Shown here one piece after another: positions 57,170-64,000 of a stretch of 64,000 bases of DNA (positions are counted from its first letter, which is position 1; every line of letters starts with the position of its first letter). The position numbers were made by a program, and so were the translations under genes. The notes below the pieces were generated by a model. That model saw only the letters and a program-made list of their open reading frames with translations, made no database searches and was not told the DNA's origin. Source of the DNA: CAYPTB01 sp964413535 (lineage in GTDB: Bacteria > Planctomycetota > UBA1135 > GCA-002686595); assembly GCA_964413535.1 (NCBI GenBank), contig CAYPTB010000055.1, forward strand, positions 124,001 to 188,000. The letters are read 5' to 3'.

Positions 57170-59848
57170 ATGCTCCAGCCGGCCGTGACTCGATGGCTCG
57201 TCGCGCTGGTCATCGGGTCCCTCGTCGGTTTTCTCTCCGCCCCGGCTTCGTCGGCGAGTCCGCAGGGAACCGAGTCGGTCCAGCGCGCCGAGCACGGGCT
57301 TCCCGACGTCGAGCTCCTGCTCCGCGCCGGGCGCTTCGTACCACCGGGACTGACGGCGACGCGCGCGCGCGAGCGCGAGACCGAGCGCAGCGCGGCGCTC
57401 GCGAAGCTCGCCGAGCGCATGGCGCCCGACGCCCCCGAGCGCGCCCTGTGGATGGCGGCGCTCGCCTCCGTGCTCGCGGCGCCGAGCGACGACGACCTGT
57501 GGACGTGCGCAGCGCGCGTGGTGGGGGACCTCGGCCTGTACGACTTGGACGGTGCCGTCGCCGCCGGACTTCCGCTCGGCGGACTCGTGCGCGAGGGAGC
57601 CGTGCGCTCCTTGCGCGCGCTCTTCGGCGTGTGTCCCGATCCCGCTCAGGCCTTCGTGCGTCCGTTCGAGCCGGGCCCGAGCACCGCGTTCCTGCTCGCG
57701 CGCCTGCGCGAGAGCGAGGCGAACGCGCTCGCGCTGCGCTTCGGCCTCCTCGCCACCGACCCTGCGCTCGCCCTGTCGGCGCTCTCCGATCCCGACGCCG
57801 CCGTTCGCGCCGAGGCCGCGCGCGCCTGCGCCGCGGCGGTGCGCGACGGGCGCCTGCCCGCCGCGACGCCGCAGGAGATCCTCTTCCGCCAGCTCACCAC
57901 GGAGACCTCGCCCGCGGGCTTCCACGCCGAGCTCGAAGCGCTGCTCGCGCTCACCGCCGGACTCGATCCCGACGCGCCGCCCGTCGCGCAGTTGCGCGCC
58001 GAGCTCGCGAAGCTCGCGGTCACGGCCCCGCCGGTCTTGATGCTCTCGCTCGCGCGCGCTCTCGCGCGCTTGCCCTCGGGGCGCGACACGAATCCCCTCG
58101 GTCCGACGCTGCGCGCTGCCCAGCAGGAGCTCGCTTCCCTGCTCGGTCGCGCCATCGCGACCCGCCACGGCGACGTGGACGTGATCGCCGGCGTGCTCGC
58201 TTCGCTCCAGGACCTCTTTTCGCGCATCCAACCGGCGGTCGAGGGGCCGGGCTGGGTGCGCAACTGCGAAGCGCGAGCGCCGCTCATGCGCATCCTCTCG
58301 CGTTCCGGGTTCACCGAGGGCGTGCGCACCGCCGCCGCCGGCACCCTGGGCCTGGTCGCCGTGCCGGCCGACGTCGAGGAGATGTTGCGCGTCCTGCGCG
58401 AGGAGGGCTCGGGCGCGGGCCTGCGCTACGCCCTGCTCGGCTCCCTCGCGAGCCTGGCCGAGACGTACCCCGAGACGGCCGAGGCCGTGGTCGCGACGCT
58501 CCTCGAGTACCTCGACCACGCGAACGCAGACTTGCGCCGGCGCGCGCTGTCGCTGCTCTCCTTGCCGAAGCTCGGGGACCACGTCCGCGGCCGGAGCGAT
58601 CTCTCGCGCATGATCGACCGTCTGGACTCCGAGTCCGTTCCGGAGCTCAGGAGCGCCCTGCTCGACCTCGTCAAGCGCTACGGCGACGCGTCGATGCTCG
58701 CGCCGCTACTCGCGCACGCGACCTTCGACAAGCTCGCGAGCGGCAGTCCTGCGCGCGTCACCGAGCTCGGCGGCGCGCTGCGCCAGCTCTCGGCCAACGA
58801 TCCCGGCGCGCGCATGAAGAGCGCGCGACGCCTTGCGCAGGTCCCTGACCCCGACACCGCGCTCGCGCGTCTCGTCCAGTGCCTCGAGCTCGTCGCCGAA
58901 CTCACGCCCGAGGAAGCGCTCGCCCTCGGCGTCGAAGATCACCAGCGCATCGTGGAGTGGGCGCTCGAGCTGCGCTCGGGCGGCGTGCTCCTCTCCGAGG
59001 CCCTGCGCGGCGGCGGTGCCTTCCTGCGCCGGCTCGTCGAGCTCCACCTGACGCGCGTCCCCGAAGGCACGGGCTTCACGCTGGCCAAGCGACTCTACGC
59101 GCGCGCCCTCTTCCTCGCCGAGATCGTGGCGCTCGGCGATGCGAGCCAGCGCGCCGAGACGCTCTCCTCCTTCGAGCGCGCCCTCGCGCTCGCCGTCGAG
59201 CGCGGCGACGGGCGTCTCGCCGCCCGCGTTCGCCGCGATCGCGCCCGCTTCGCGATCACCCAGGACCTCGGCCCGAAGGCCCTCGAGGACTTGCGTCTGC
59301 TCGCCGCCGACCGCGAGCAGGCCTTCGTGCTCGAGCTGCGCGACCTGCGCATGCTGTCCGAGCTCCTGACTCGCGAAGGCGCCGCTTCCGACCCGAATGC
59401 CTCCGCCGAGTCCTGCGACGTCCTGCTCGCGCTCGTGCGCCGCACGGGCTGGAGCGGCGAGCCTGCTGCCGTGCGTCTGCAGGATCTGCGCAACCTCGTG
59501 CAGCGCTCACGCGCGGCCGGCGACCCTCCGCGCCTGCGCGCGACGGCCGCCCTGCTCACGGGACTCCCGAACGACGTCGTCGGCGCCGAGCCCACGGCGA
59601 CTCTCGACGGAACGAACGGCACGGACGGAACGAACGGCATCCCGGGCTCAGCCGAGAGCGAGGTCCCGGTCTGGTCGGGCCTCGTGCGCGAGCCCGAATG
59701 GTTGGCCGAGCTCAAGGAGCTCGCGAGCTCGATCGAGCGCGCCCTCGGCGCAACCGGGCCCACCGCTCCCGTCCCGCCCGCGCAAGAATCGGGCAAGGCC
59801 GGCGCTCCCAGCTCTCCCGCGACGGGCATTCCGAACCGCGACGCTTGA
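57170..59848 (+). CDS. Exported 892-aa HEAT-repeat protein of unknown function
   Basis: Signal peptide MLQPAVTRWLVALVIGSLVGFLSAPASS. The rest is dominated by HEAT/ARM-type helical pairs (ALSDPDAAVRAEAARACAAAV, VRTAAAGTLGLVAVPADVEEMLRVL). A TPR-like stretch (ETLSSFERALALAVERGDGRLAARVRRDRA) and a linker with G-T-N-G-T-D-G-T-N-G-I-P-G near residue 815 follow. It is comparable to the HEAT/TPR protein at 15343. No catalytic motif. Monocistronic: leaderless-type promoter before it and a tRNA promoter right after its stop. Confidence 0.75.
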   Translation: MLQPAVTRWLVALVIGSLVGFLSAPASSASPQGTESVQRAEHGLPDVELLLRAGRFVPPGLTATRARERETERSAALAKLAERMAPDAPERALWMAALASVLAAPSDDDLWTCAARVVGDLGLYDLDGAVAAGLPLGGLVREGAVRSLRALFGVCPDPAQAFVRPFEPGPSTAFLLARLRESEANALALRFGLLATDPALALSALSDPDAAVRAEAARACAAAVRDGRLPAATPQEILFRQLTTETSPAGFHAELEALLALTAGLDPDAPPVAQLRAELAKLAVTAPPVLMLSLARALARLPSGRDTNPLGPTLRAAQQELASLLGRAIATRHGDVDVIAGVLASLQDLFSRIQPAVEGPGWVRNCEARAPLMRILSRSGFTEGVRTAAAGTLGLVAVPADVEEMLRVLREEGSGAGLRYALLGSLASLAETYPETAEAVVATLLEYLDHANADLRRRALSLLSLPKLGDHVRGRSDLSRMIDRLDSESVPELRSALLDLVKRYGDASMLAPLLAHATFDKLASGSPARVTELGGALRQLSANDPGARMKSARRLAQVPDPDTALARLVQCLELVAELTPEEALALGVEDHQRIVEWALELRSGGVLLSEALRGGGAFLRRLVELHLTRVPEGTGFTLAKRLYARALFLAEIVALGDASQRAETLSSFERALALAVERGDGRLAARVRRDRARFAITQDLGPKALEDLRLLAADREQAFVLELRDLRMLSELLTREGAASDPNASAESCDVLLALVRRTGWSGEPAAVRLQDLRNLVQRSRAAGDPPRLRATAALLTGLPNDVVGAEPTATLDGTNGTDGTNGIPGSAESEVPVWSGLVREPEWLAELKELASSIERALGATGPTAPVPPAQESGKAGAPSSPATGIPNRDA
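59606..59639. repeat. 18-bp tandem repeat (two copies)
   Basis: GACGGAACGAACGGCA recurs at 59606 and 59624. It encodes the Gly-x-y (collagen-like) linker of the HEAT protein. Confidence 0.85.
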
Positions 59849-59873
59849 TTTCCCGCCCCCGCGCCCGAGAATG
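59845..59873 (+). promoter_or_regulatory. Candidate promoter of the initiator tRNA
   Basis: TTGATT (59845-59850, overlapping the TGA of the upstream gene), 17 bp, then AGAATG (59868-59873). The tRNA 5' end lies 11 nt further, as expected for a tRNA promoter. Confidence 0.4.
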
Positions 59874-59883
59874 ACCGATCGGA

Positions 59884-59960
59884 CGCGGGGTGGAGCAGTC
59901 TGGCAGCTCGTCGGGCTCATAACCCGGAGGTCGCAGGTTCGAATCCTGCCCCCGCTACCA
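59884..59960 (+). tRNA. Initiator tRNA-fMet (CAT)
   Basis: 77 nt with CCA encoded. The cloverleaf is complete: acceptor CGCGGGG/CCCCGC, D arm GAGC/GCTC, anticodon stem TCGGG-CTCATAA-CCCGG and T arm GCAGG-TTCGAAT-CCTGC. The three G:C pairs before the anticodon loop are the initiator hallmark. Position 1 is C and position 72 is T, so 1:72 is unpaired, as in initiators, but C:U instead of the usual C:A. This is the only tRNA in the window. Confidence 0.95.
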
Positions 59961-59969
59961 CTTCCAAGA

Positions 59970-60000
59970 GAGGACTGAGCCTCTTCCGGGCTCGGTCCTC
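59970..60000 (+). terminator. Stem-loop after tRNA-fMet
   Basis: GAGGACTGAGCC (59970-59981) pairs with GGCTCGGTCCTC (59989-60000), 12 bp with one wobble and a 7-nt loop; a poor GTTGCGTT tail follows. Confidence 0.6.
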
Positions 60001-60074
60001 GTTGCGTTGACCCTCGAGGGCGATTCCGGTCGCCGGCTCGGGTCGGCACCTGACCGCAGCCGTTGGGGTCGGGC

Positions 60075-61259
60075 TCAGCGCTCGGACGCTGCGGCTGTTG
60101 GAGCGGCGGACCCAAGCACCAGCGCACCGGTCTGCATGACGCGCAGGTGCAGGGCCGGATCGCGCTCCAGGAAGGCGAGTTCCTCCGTCGGCGCGCCGCC
60201 AGGTCGCAGGAAGGCGGCCAGGTCGCGGGCCACGGGACCCGGCGCGGCCCAGTGGAGGTTGTGGCCCAGGTCGTCCTGGGGTCCGTCGCCCGGCTCCCGG
60301 CGACCGTAGCGTTTCCAGGTCCACGGGGTGCCGTGGGTCTCCGCTGCTGCCTGCAAGGCCGTACGCAGCTCGCGCTGGTCGGGGTCCTCCGGGAAGAAGA
60401 CGTCTTGGATCGGCGACAGCACGAGCGTCGGAGCACGCAGGTCCGCGAGTCGTGCGCGGGCATCGTGGGCGAGCTGCATCCGCAGGGCTCCGATCCACGT
60501 GCCCAGCGGCACGCTGGCGGTCTCGGGCACGATGGCCATCAGGTGTTCGGGATCCGCGCCGACCTCGGCGACCCAGTGCTCGGCCAGCCAGGTCTCGATC
60601 TGCGGGTCCAGGTCGCGGGGCAGCAGCGCCCACGCGTCCGCCGGGAAGCGCAGGCCGCGGTCCTCGATCGTCTGCTTCCACGGCCCTTCGACCAGGCCGT
60701 CCCGGAGCACGTCCTTCACCATCCGGCTGCCTGCCATGCGCGCGCTGGTTCCGATCAAGACCAGGCGCTCGACGCGCTCGGGGTGACCGAGCGCGATCTC
60801 TTGCGCGACCACGCTCCCCATCGAGTGACCCACAAGGTGCGCGCGCGGGATCCCTTCACGATCGAGGAGCGCGAGCGCGTCCGCCGCGAGACGCGCGACC
60901 GCGAAGCAGCGTTCCGGCGCCTCGGGGCACGCGTCCCCGCTGGGCAGGGAGCTCCCCCCGTGCCCCCGCTGGTCGAGCGCGATCAGGCGCAGCTCGGGTC
61001 GCAGCGCGTTCAGGGCGCGCATCGTGGGAACGAACGAGCGGCTGGTGTCGGTGTAGCCGTGCAGGAACAGGACGGGCTCGCCGCGCGGGTCGCCGAGCTC
61101 GATCCACCTCGCGTCGATGCCCGTCGCGAGCTCGGCGCGCTGCTCGGTGGGCCGGTCGTCGACCGAGGTGGGGCCGTGGCATCCCGCTCCCCAGGCCGGC
61201 CACAGGAGCAGCACCGAGAACATCGAAGGAAGCAGCCGAAGATCCAGGCCACGTCGCAT
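60075..61259 (-). CDS. Alpha/beta hydrolase lipoprotein
   Basis: 394 aa from ATG 61259, chosen because AGGAGG lies eight bases upstream and MRRGLDLRLLPSMFSVLLLWPAWGAGC is a lipoprotein signal (Cys about residue 27). The alpha/beta hydrolase fold has LFLHGYTD (oxyanion), nucleophile elbow VGHSMGS, the acid in SPIQDVFFPEDP and the base His in LGHNLHW. The C-terminus beyond the fold (ERDPALHLRVMQTG) is family-unlike. The substrate is unknown; an outer-membrane-anchored esterase is likely. It converges with the tRNA. Confidence 0.85.
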   Translation of the reverse strand: MRRGLDLRLLPSMFSVLLLWPAWGAGCHGPTSVDDRPTEQRAELATGIDARWIELGDPRGEPVLFLHGYTDTSRSFVPTMRALNALRPELRLIALDQRGHGGSSLPSGDACPEAPERCFAVARLAADALALLDREGIPRAHLVGHSMGSVVAQEIALGHPERVERLVLIGTSARMAGSRMVKDVLRDGLVEGPWKQTIEDRGLRFPADAWALLPRDLDPQIETWLAEHWVAEVGADPEHLMAIVPETASVPLGTWIGALRMQLAHDARARLADLRAPTLVLSPIQDVFFPEDPDQRELRTALQAAAETHGTPWTWKRYGRREPGDGPQDDLGHNLHWAAPGPVARDLAAFLRPGGAPTEELAFLERDPALHLRVMQTGALVLGSAAPTAAASER

Positions 61260-61352
61260 GGAGCGTTCCTCCTGCAGGGGATGCACCGACAGCATGACAC
61301 GCCGCTCGGGCTCTGCTCGCTAACCCATGAGGCCCACGCTACCAGCACAGAA

Positions 61353-61384
61353 GGGACTTGCGAGGCATCGCGAGTCCCTTTTTT
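61353..61384 (+). terminator. Intrinsic terminator without an assigned gene
   Basis: GGGACTTGCG - AGGCAT - CGCGAGTCCC followed by TTTTTT, a 10-bp stem with one wobble. It reads on the plus strand, where no gene ends nearby. Confidence 0.8.
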
Positions 61385-61576
61385 CGTCGGCTCAGACGGC
61401 AGCGGTACTTTGCGACCCGACCGCTCGATGGTGGCCATGCGAGCCCGGCCGGGCGCCTGCGTGTCGGCCGCGCGGCGAGCGAGCTCGGAGCGGTGCGCGC
61501 CCGGTGCCGAGCAGGGCGCTTGCCGGCGGCGCTCCGCCCGCGCGCGGCGGGGCCTCGCGTGCGATGGCTCTAGCCC

Positions 61577-61582
61577 TAGAAT
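61577..61582 (+). promoter_or_regulatory. TAGAAT box shared with the SGNH-gene promoter
   Basis: CCCTAGAATCG here matches the same string at 63374-63384; the box lies about 97 bp before the glycosyltransferase ATG. No -35 hexamer at the usual distance. Confidence 0.4.
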
Positions 61583-61678
61583 CGGTGCCACGATCCCGCG
61601 GACGCGGTGGCCGCCGGCGGCGAGCCTCGACCGCGGCACGAAGCCACGTGCGATCGCGTCGTCGGGCGCAACGAGTGC

Positions 61679-62788
61679 ATGCACCGCACACCGACCGAAA
61701 CTCGAAACCAGGACGCGCGCCAACACCCCGGACGTCGCGTCGCGGGACTGCGCGACGCAGTGCAACTCGTCACGAACCTCTCGCGCCGGTACGCGGGCGT
61801 GTCGGCCACGATCCGCGCGCTCGTCCCGGTGCAGGAGCGCTCGCGCCCCACGGCGGTCCTGGACAACGGCGAGCTTGGTCTCGAGAACAAGGTCGGGCTC
61901 GGCGCGATCCTGAGCCACGGCTGGAGTCCTCCGGCTGGCGCGGCCCACCGCGTCTGGCACGCGCGGCGCTCCCACGAACTGGGGCTCGGTCTCGTCTGCC
62001 GGGACCTCCTGCGCCAGCCCTGGAAGCTCGTCTACACGAGCCCGACCCCACGCCGGCACGGCGCCCTGTGGCGTTGGATCGTGCGCCGCGCGGACGCGGT
62101 GATCGCCGTCACGGAGCGCGCCGCCTCGTTCCTCGACTGGCACACGGCCGTCGTCCCGCACGGCGTGGACGTGGAGGCCTTCCACCCGGCCGCGGACAGA
62201 GCCGCGGCCTGGCGCGAGGGGGGGCTGCCCGGTCGCTACGGGGTCGGGATCTTCGGCCGCATCCGGCATTCGAAAGGAACCGACCTCTTCGTGGACGCCA
62301 TGTGCGAAGTGCTGCCTCGGCGTCCCGAGTTCACCGCCGTGATCGCCGGCTTTTGCAAGCCGGCCGACCGCTCGTTCCAGACCGCGCTCGAGGACCGCAT
62401 CCGCGCGGCCGGCCTGGAGGACCGGATCGTGTTCCTGGGCGACCTCGCGCTGCCGCACATCCTGCGCTGGTACCAGCGGATCTCGCTCTGCGTCGCCCCG
62501 CCGCGCTCCGAGGGGTTCGGGCTGACGCCGCTCGAGGCCATGGCCTGCGGGGCCGCGGTCGTGACGTCGCGCGAGGGAGCGTTCCCGAGCTTCGTCGTCG
62601 GCGGCGTCACCGGCGAGCTCGTCGACACCGGCGACCGCGCCAGCCTGGCGCGCGCGATCGAGGGCCTGCTCGCCGATCCCGTCGAGCTCGAGCGACTAGG
62701 CCGCTCGGCCCGCAGGCACGTCGTCGAGCACCACTCGATCGAGGCCGAGGTCGCGGGGATCCACGCGGTGTACGACAGCCTCGAGTAG
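61679..62788 (+). CDS. Group 1/GT4 glycosyltransferase, LpsB/LpcC-like
   Basis: 369 aa from ATG 61679. N-terminal half QLVTNLSRRYAGVSATIRALVPVQ resembles LpsB/LpcC LPS-core mannosyl- or glucosyltransferases. The C-terminal GT-B donor site holds VVPHGVDVEAFHPA, IFGRIRHSKGTDLF, FLGDLALPHILRWYQ and the E-x7-E signature SEGFGLTPLEAMACG. It probably adds a sugar to the LPS core on the cytoplasmic side. ~97 bp leader with a TAGAAT box. Confidence 0.85.
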   Translation: MHRTPTETRNQDARQHPGRRVAGLRDAVQLVTNLSRRYAGVSATIRALVPVQERSRPTAVLDNGELGLENKVGLGAILSHGWSPPAGAAHRVWHARRSHELGLGLVCRDLLRQPWKLVYTSPTPRRHGALWRWIVRRADAVIAVTERAASFLDWHTAVVPHGVDVEAFHPAADRAAAWREGGLPGRYGVGIFGRIRHSKGTDLFVDAMCEVLPRRPEFTAVIAGFCKPADRSFQTALEDRIRAAGLEDRIVFLGDLALPHILRWYQRISLCVAPPRSEGFGLTPLEAMACGAAVVTSREGAFPSFVVGGVTGELVDTGDRASLARAIEGLLADPVELERLGRSARRHVVEHHSIEAEVAGIHAVYDSLE

Positions 62789-62899
62789 CGGCCGCCGCGA
62801 CGTGCCGCTCCATGGCGATCACCGAGAGCCTGGCGATCTCGAAGGCTCGCCCCGAGGAGGAGTCTTCCTGCGAAGAGCGAGATCGCAGCACGGAGCGCA

Positions 62900-63109
62900 T
62901 CAAACGCCCTTCGAGGCCAGGTAGCGCTGCACCCGTTCCACGGTGTCGAAGTACACCTTGATCCCCACGCTCGTCTCGAGGTGCTGGACGAACTCGAGCA
63001 GCTGGAAGGAGTCGAGGAGCCCGCCGTCGAACAGGGACGTGTGGTGATCCACTTCGTCGTCGAGCTCGAAGCGCTCGACGACGAACTTCAAGAGCTCGTC
63101 TCGCGTCAC
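62900..63109 (-). CDS. Acyl carrier protein-like, shortened
   Basis: 69 aa from GTG 63109; no ATG is available. VTRDELLKFVVERFELD, then GGLLDSFQLLEFVQHLE with Ser34 as the phosphopantetheine site, then GIKVYFDTVERVQRYLASKG. The usual ~9 residues of helix III between GIKV and FDTVER (typically ...xxLxPEN) are missing, although both sides align. This DltC/polysaccharide-type ACP sits with a DUF5989-like peptide and an SGNH-type protein. No strong ribosome site is seen. Confidence 0.75.
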   Translation of the reverse strand: MTRDELLKFVVERFELDDEVDHHTSLFDGGLLDSFQLLEFVQHLETSVGIKVYFDTVERVQRYLASKGV

Positions 63110-63131
63110 GCTGCGCCCAGTACCGACGGGC

Positions 63132-63320
63132 TCAGAAGTTCTCGTAGCGGAAGATGCGCGCGCCCGACTGCATGACGAGCAGCAGGACCGTGGTGCCGAA
63201 GAGCAGCACGCCCAGCACCAGGGCTTGGAGCGCGATTCCCAGCCAGCGCGCCGCACGCACCCCCGTTCCCCCGGCCGCGTGCGCGGACCCGAAGCGGTCT
63301 CCCTGTTCTAGGGTGGGCAT
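63132..63320 (-). CDS. DUF5989-like small membrane protein
   Basis: 62 aa. One transmembrane helix (WLGIALQALVLGVLLFGTTVLLLVMQ, about 26-51) and the tail SGARIFRYENF. This shape (helix then a short aromatic tail) recalls DUF5989 peptides found beside MBOAT/SGNH acylation genes. A TAGACT box ends nine bases before the ATG. The ACP begins 22 bases after its stop, so they form an operon. Family assignment tentative. Confidence 0.5.
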   Translation of the reverse strand: MPTLEQGDRFGSAHAAGGTGVRAARWLGIALQALVLGVLLFGTTVLLLVMQSGARIFRYENF

Positions 63321-63329
63321 GGAGAGCCG

Positions 63330-63335
63330 AGTCTA
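63330..63335 (-). promoter_or_regulatory. TAGACT box before the DUF5989-like gene
   Basis: TAGACT on the minus strand ends nine bases before ATG 63320. It may be a near-leaderless promoter. Confidence 0.35.
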
Positions 63336-63376
63336 GCCGCCACCGACGCGGCGTGGTGGCGTGTGCGGCCGGGCCC

Positions 63377-63382
63377 TAGAAT
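63377..63382 (+). promoter_or_regulatory. TAGAAT box of the SGNH-type gene
   Basis: Part of GGCCCTAGAATCG, matching the box at 61577; 118 bp before ATG 63501. Same spacing class as the glycosyltransferase promoter. Confidence 0.4.
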
Positions 63383-63500
63383 CGTCGCCCGATCGGTCGT
63401 TGGGCGCGGGCGGGCGCGCATCGGGTCGGACCCGCGGGGCGCGGCGTGTGTACCGGGCGGCGGCACGACCTCGAGCGATGCGACCTCCCAGGACCGGCTG

Positions 63501-64000
63501 ATGAGTGCGGCAAGGCGAACCCCTCCCCGCGACGGCGAGCGAGCCGGCCCCCGTTGGCTGGCATTCTGGTCGGGCCTGACGGTCCCTTCGCTCCCCGGAC
63601 TGCTCCTGACCCTCGCGATCGCCGGCGGGTCGTGGGTCGCGCTCGTCTTCGGCCTCACCCACGAGCGCATGTCGGCGTGGTCGCGCTACTTCGCCGCGAG
63701 CCGGCGCGACACCTGCGCCTTCGTGACCGGCCGCGTGCAAGAGGTGCGCGCCGACGCTGCGCTCGGCCGGCCCCTCGTGGTCGTCATCGGCGCCTCGGGC
63801 ACACGCGACGCGATCTCCGGGGCCGACGAGGTGCGAAAGCGGCTCTCGGAACGGCTGCCGGTCGAGCCCGTCGTCCATGGCCTGATCACCGACGGTCAGA
63901 ACCTGCTGGAGACGGCCGCGCTGCTCGAGCAGCTCCCTGAGCGCTTCGACGGCTTGATCGTCGTCGACGTGAACCCCTACCGCCTCGCGGCGGGCATCGC
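63501..64000 (+). CDS. Membrane-anchored SGNH-hydrolase-like protein (3' partial)
   Basis: Open from ATG 63501 to the window end (166 codons visible). Cytoplasmic tail, one transmembrane helix (LPGLLLTLAIAGGSWVALVFGL), then a periplasmic part. There VVVIGASGTRDAISGADEV is placed like the GDSL-type Ser block of the SGNH-like proteins that accompany MBOAT acyltransferases in exopolysaccharide O-acylation. FDGLIVVDVNPYRLA follows. The catalytic His/Asp would lie beyond the edge. It is divergent from the ACP operon. Assignment rests on one motif and context. Confidence 0.5.
   Translation, partial: MSAARRTPPRDGERAGPRWLAFWSGLTVPSLPGLLLTLAIAGGSWVALVFGLTHERMSAWSRYFAASRRDTCAFVTGRVQEVRADAALGRPLVVVIGASGTRDAISGADEVRKRLSERLPVEPVVHGLITDGQNLLETAALLEQLPERFDGLIVVDVNPYRLAAGI

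Larger units (their letters stand above)
61260..61678. other. 419-bp divergent intergenic region
   Basis: No gene. It holds the hydrolase ribosome binding site (minus), an intrinsic terminator at 61353-61384 reading plus, and a TAGAAT box at 61577-61582 upstream of the glycosyltransferase. The rest shows nothing I can interpret. Confidence 0.5.

Noticed and set aside
62607..62903. 98-aa minus-strand frame starting at the ACP stop (ATGA)
   Set aside because: It runs antisense into the glycosyltransferase gene with Arg-rich composition and no recognisable pattern; the overlap with the ACP stop is probably chance.
61327..62961. 544-aa plus-strand frame overlapping the glycosyltransferase
   Set aside because: Arg/Gly/Ala-only composition, no motifs; the frame at 61679-62788 carries all GT-B signatures.

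Overview
This is a 64 kb window of a high-GC Gram-negative chromosome, with frequent GTG/TTG starts and many 1-4 nt start/stop overlaps. An outer-membrane porin, a Kdo-kinase-like LPS kinase and an LpsB-like glycosyltransferase show an LPS-type envelope. Several features point, by inference, to Planctomycetota or a close PVC relative: a long MoxR-DUF58-BatA-vWA-DUF4175 operon with squalene-cyclase-like barrel proteins, a SpoVG carrying a zinc ribbon, a fused AroD-AroE, an FG-GAP lipoprotein, large HEAT/TPR and PQQ-propeller proteins, and a giant Ser/Thr kinase-ATPase. I cannot name the species. There is no phage, CRISPR or complete insertion sequence. The only mobile-looking item is a 167 bp MITE-like element at 27549-27715.

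Layout. 1-722: partial LPS kinase. 724-4201 (minus): a flavin-based electron-transfer operon (ApbE, porin, flavinylated FMN-binding protein, 4-TM cytochrome-like protein) behind a promoter and a perfect 19-bp Fur-box-like palindrome. 4235-7771: PknK-like kinase/ATPase/TPR protein, divergent from cysS (7839-9254). 9291-14049 (minus): nusA-infB-rbfA plus a small conserved protein. 14243-17790: a sigma-54 activator coupled to a HEAT/TPR exported protein. 17897-21520: RlmI-type methyltransferase, thiS-thiG, CAAX-like protease, gamma carbonic anhydrase. 21926-26239: FG-GAP lipoprotein, sugar nucleotidyltransferase, LarE.

26260-46126 (minus) is the most distinctive block. It reads MoxR, DUF58, BatA-like, vWA/GATase-like, a 1526-aa PQQ/TPR protein, an alpha/alpha-barrel protein, a DUF4175 membrane protein, a 943-aa coiled-coil protein, a small exported protein and a second alpha/alpha-barrel paralogue, mostly with overlapping or near-abutting ends. 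I infer one envelope-associated assembly or stress machine energised by MoxR. Upstream lie a second PQQ-like protein, an FtsB-like protein and enolase, with three back-to-back hairpins at 48518-48610.

50278-57112 (plus) is a housekeeping run: pssA-folK-panC-ispE, spoVG-ZnR, a DUF2520-like protein, aroDE and aroK, the last with an apparent CTG start. Then come an 892-aa HEAT protein, the initiator tRNA (with an unusual C1:U72), a hydrolase lipoprotein (minus), an LpsB-like glycosyltransferase, and the edge of a probable polysaccharide O-acylation locus (DUF5989-like peptide, atypical short acyl carrier protein, divergent SGNH-type protein cut by the window end).

Regulation: seven starts have a TANNNT box ending 6-9 nt before the start codon, which suggests (near-)leaderless transcription. 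Inside operons, coupling through ATGA/GTGA/TTGA/CTGA overlaps is the rule.
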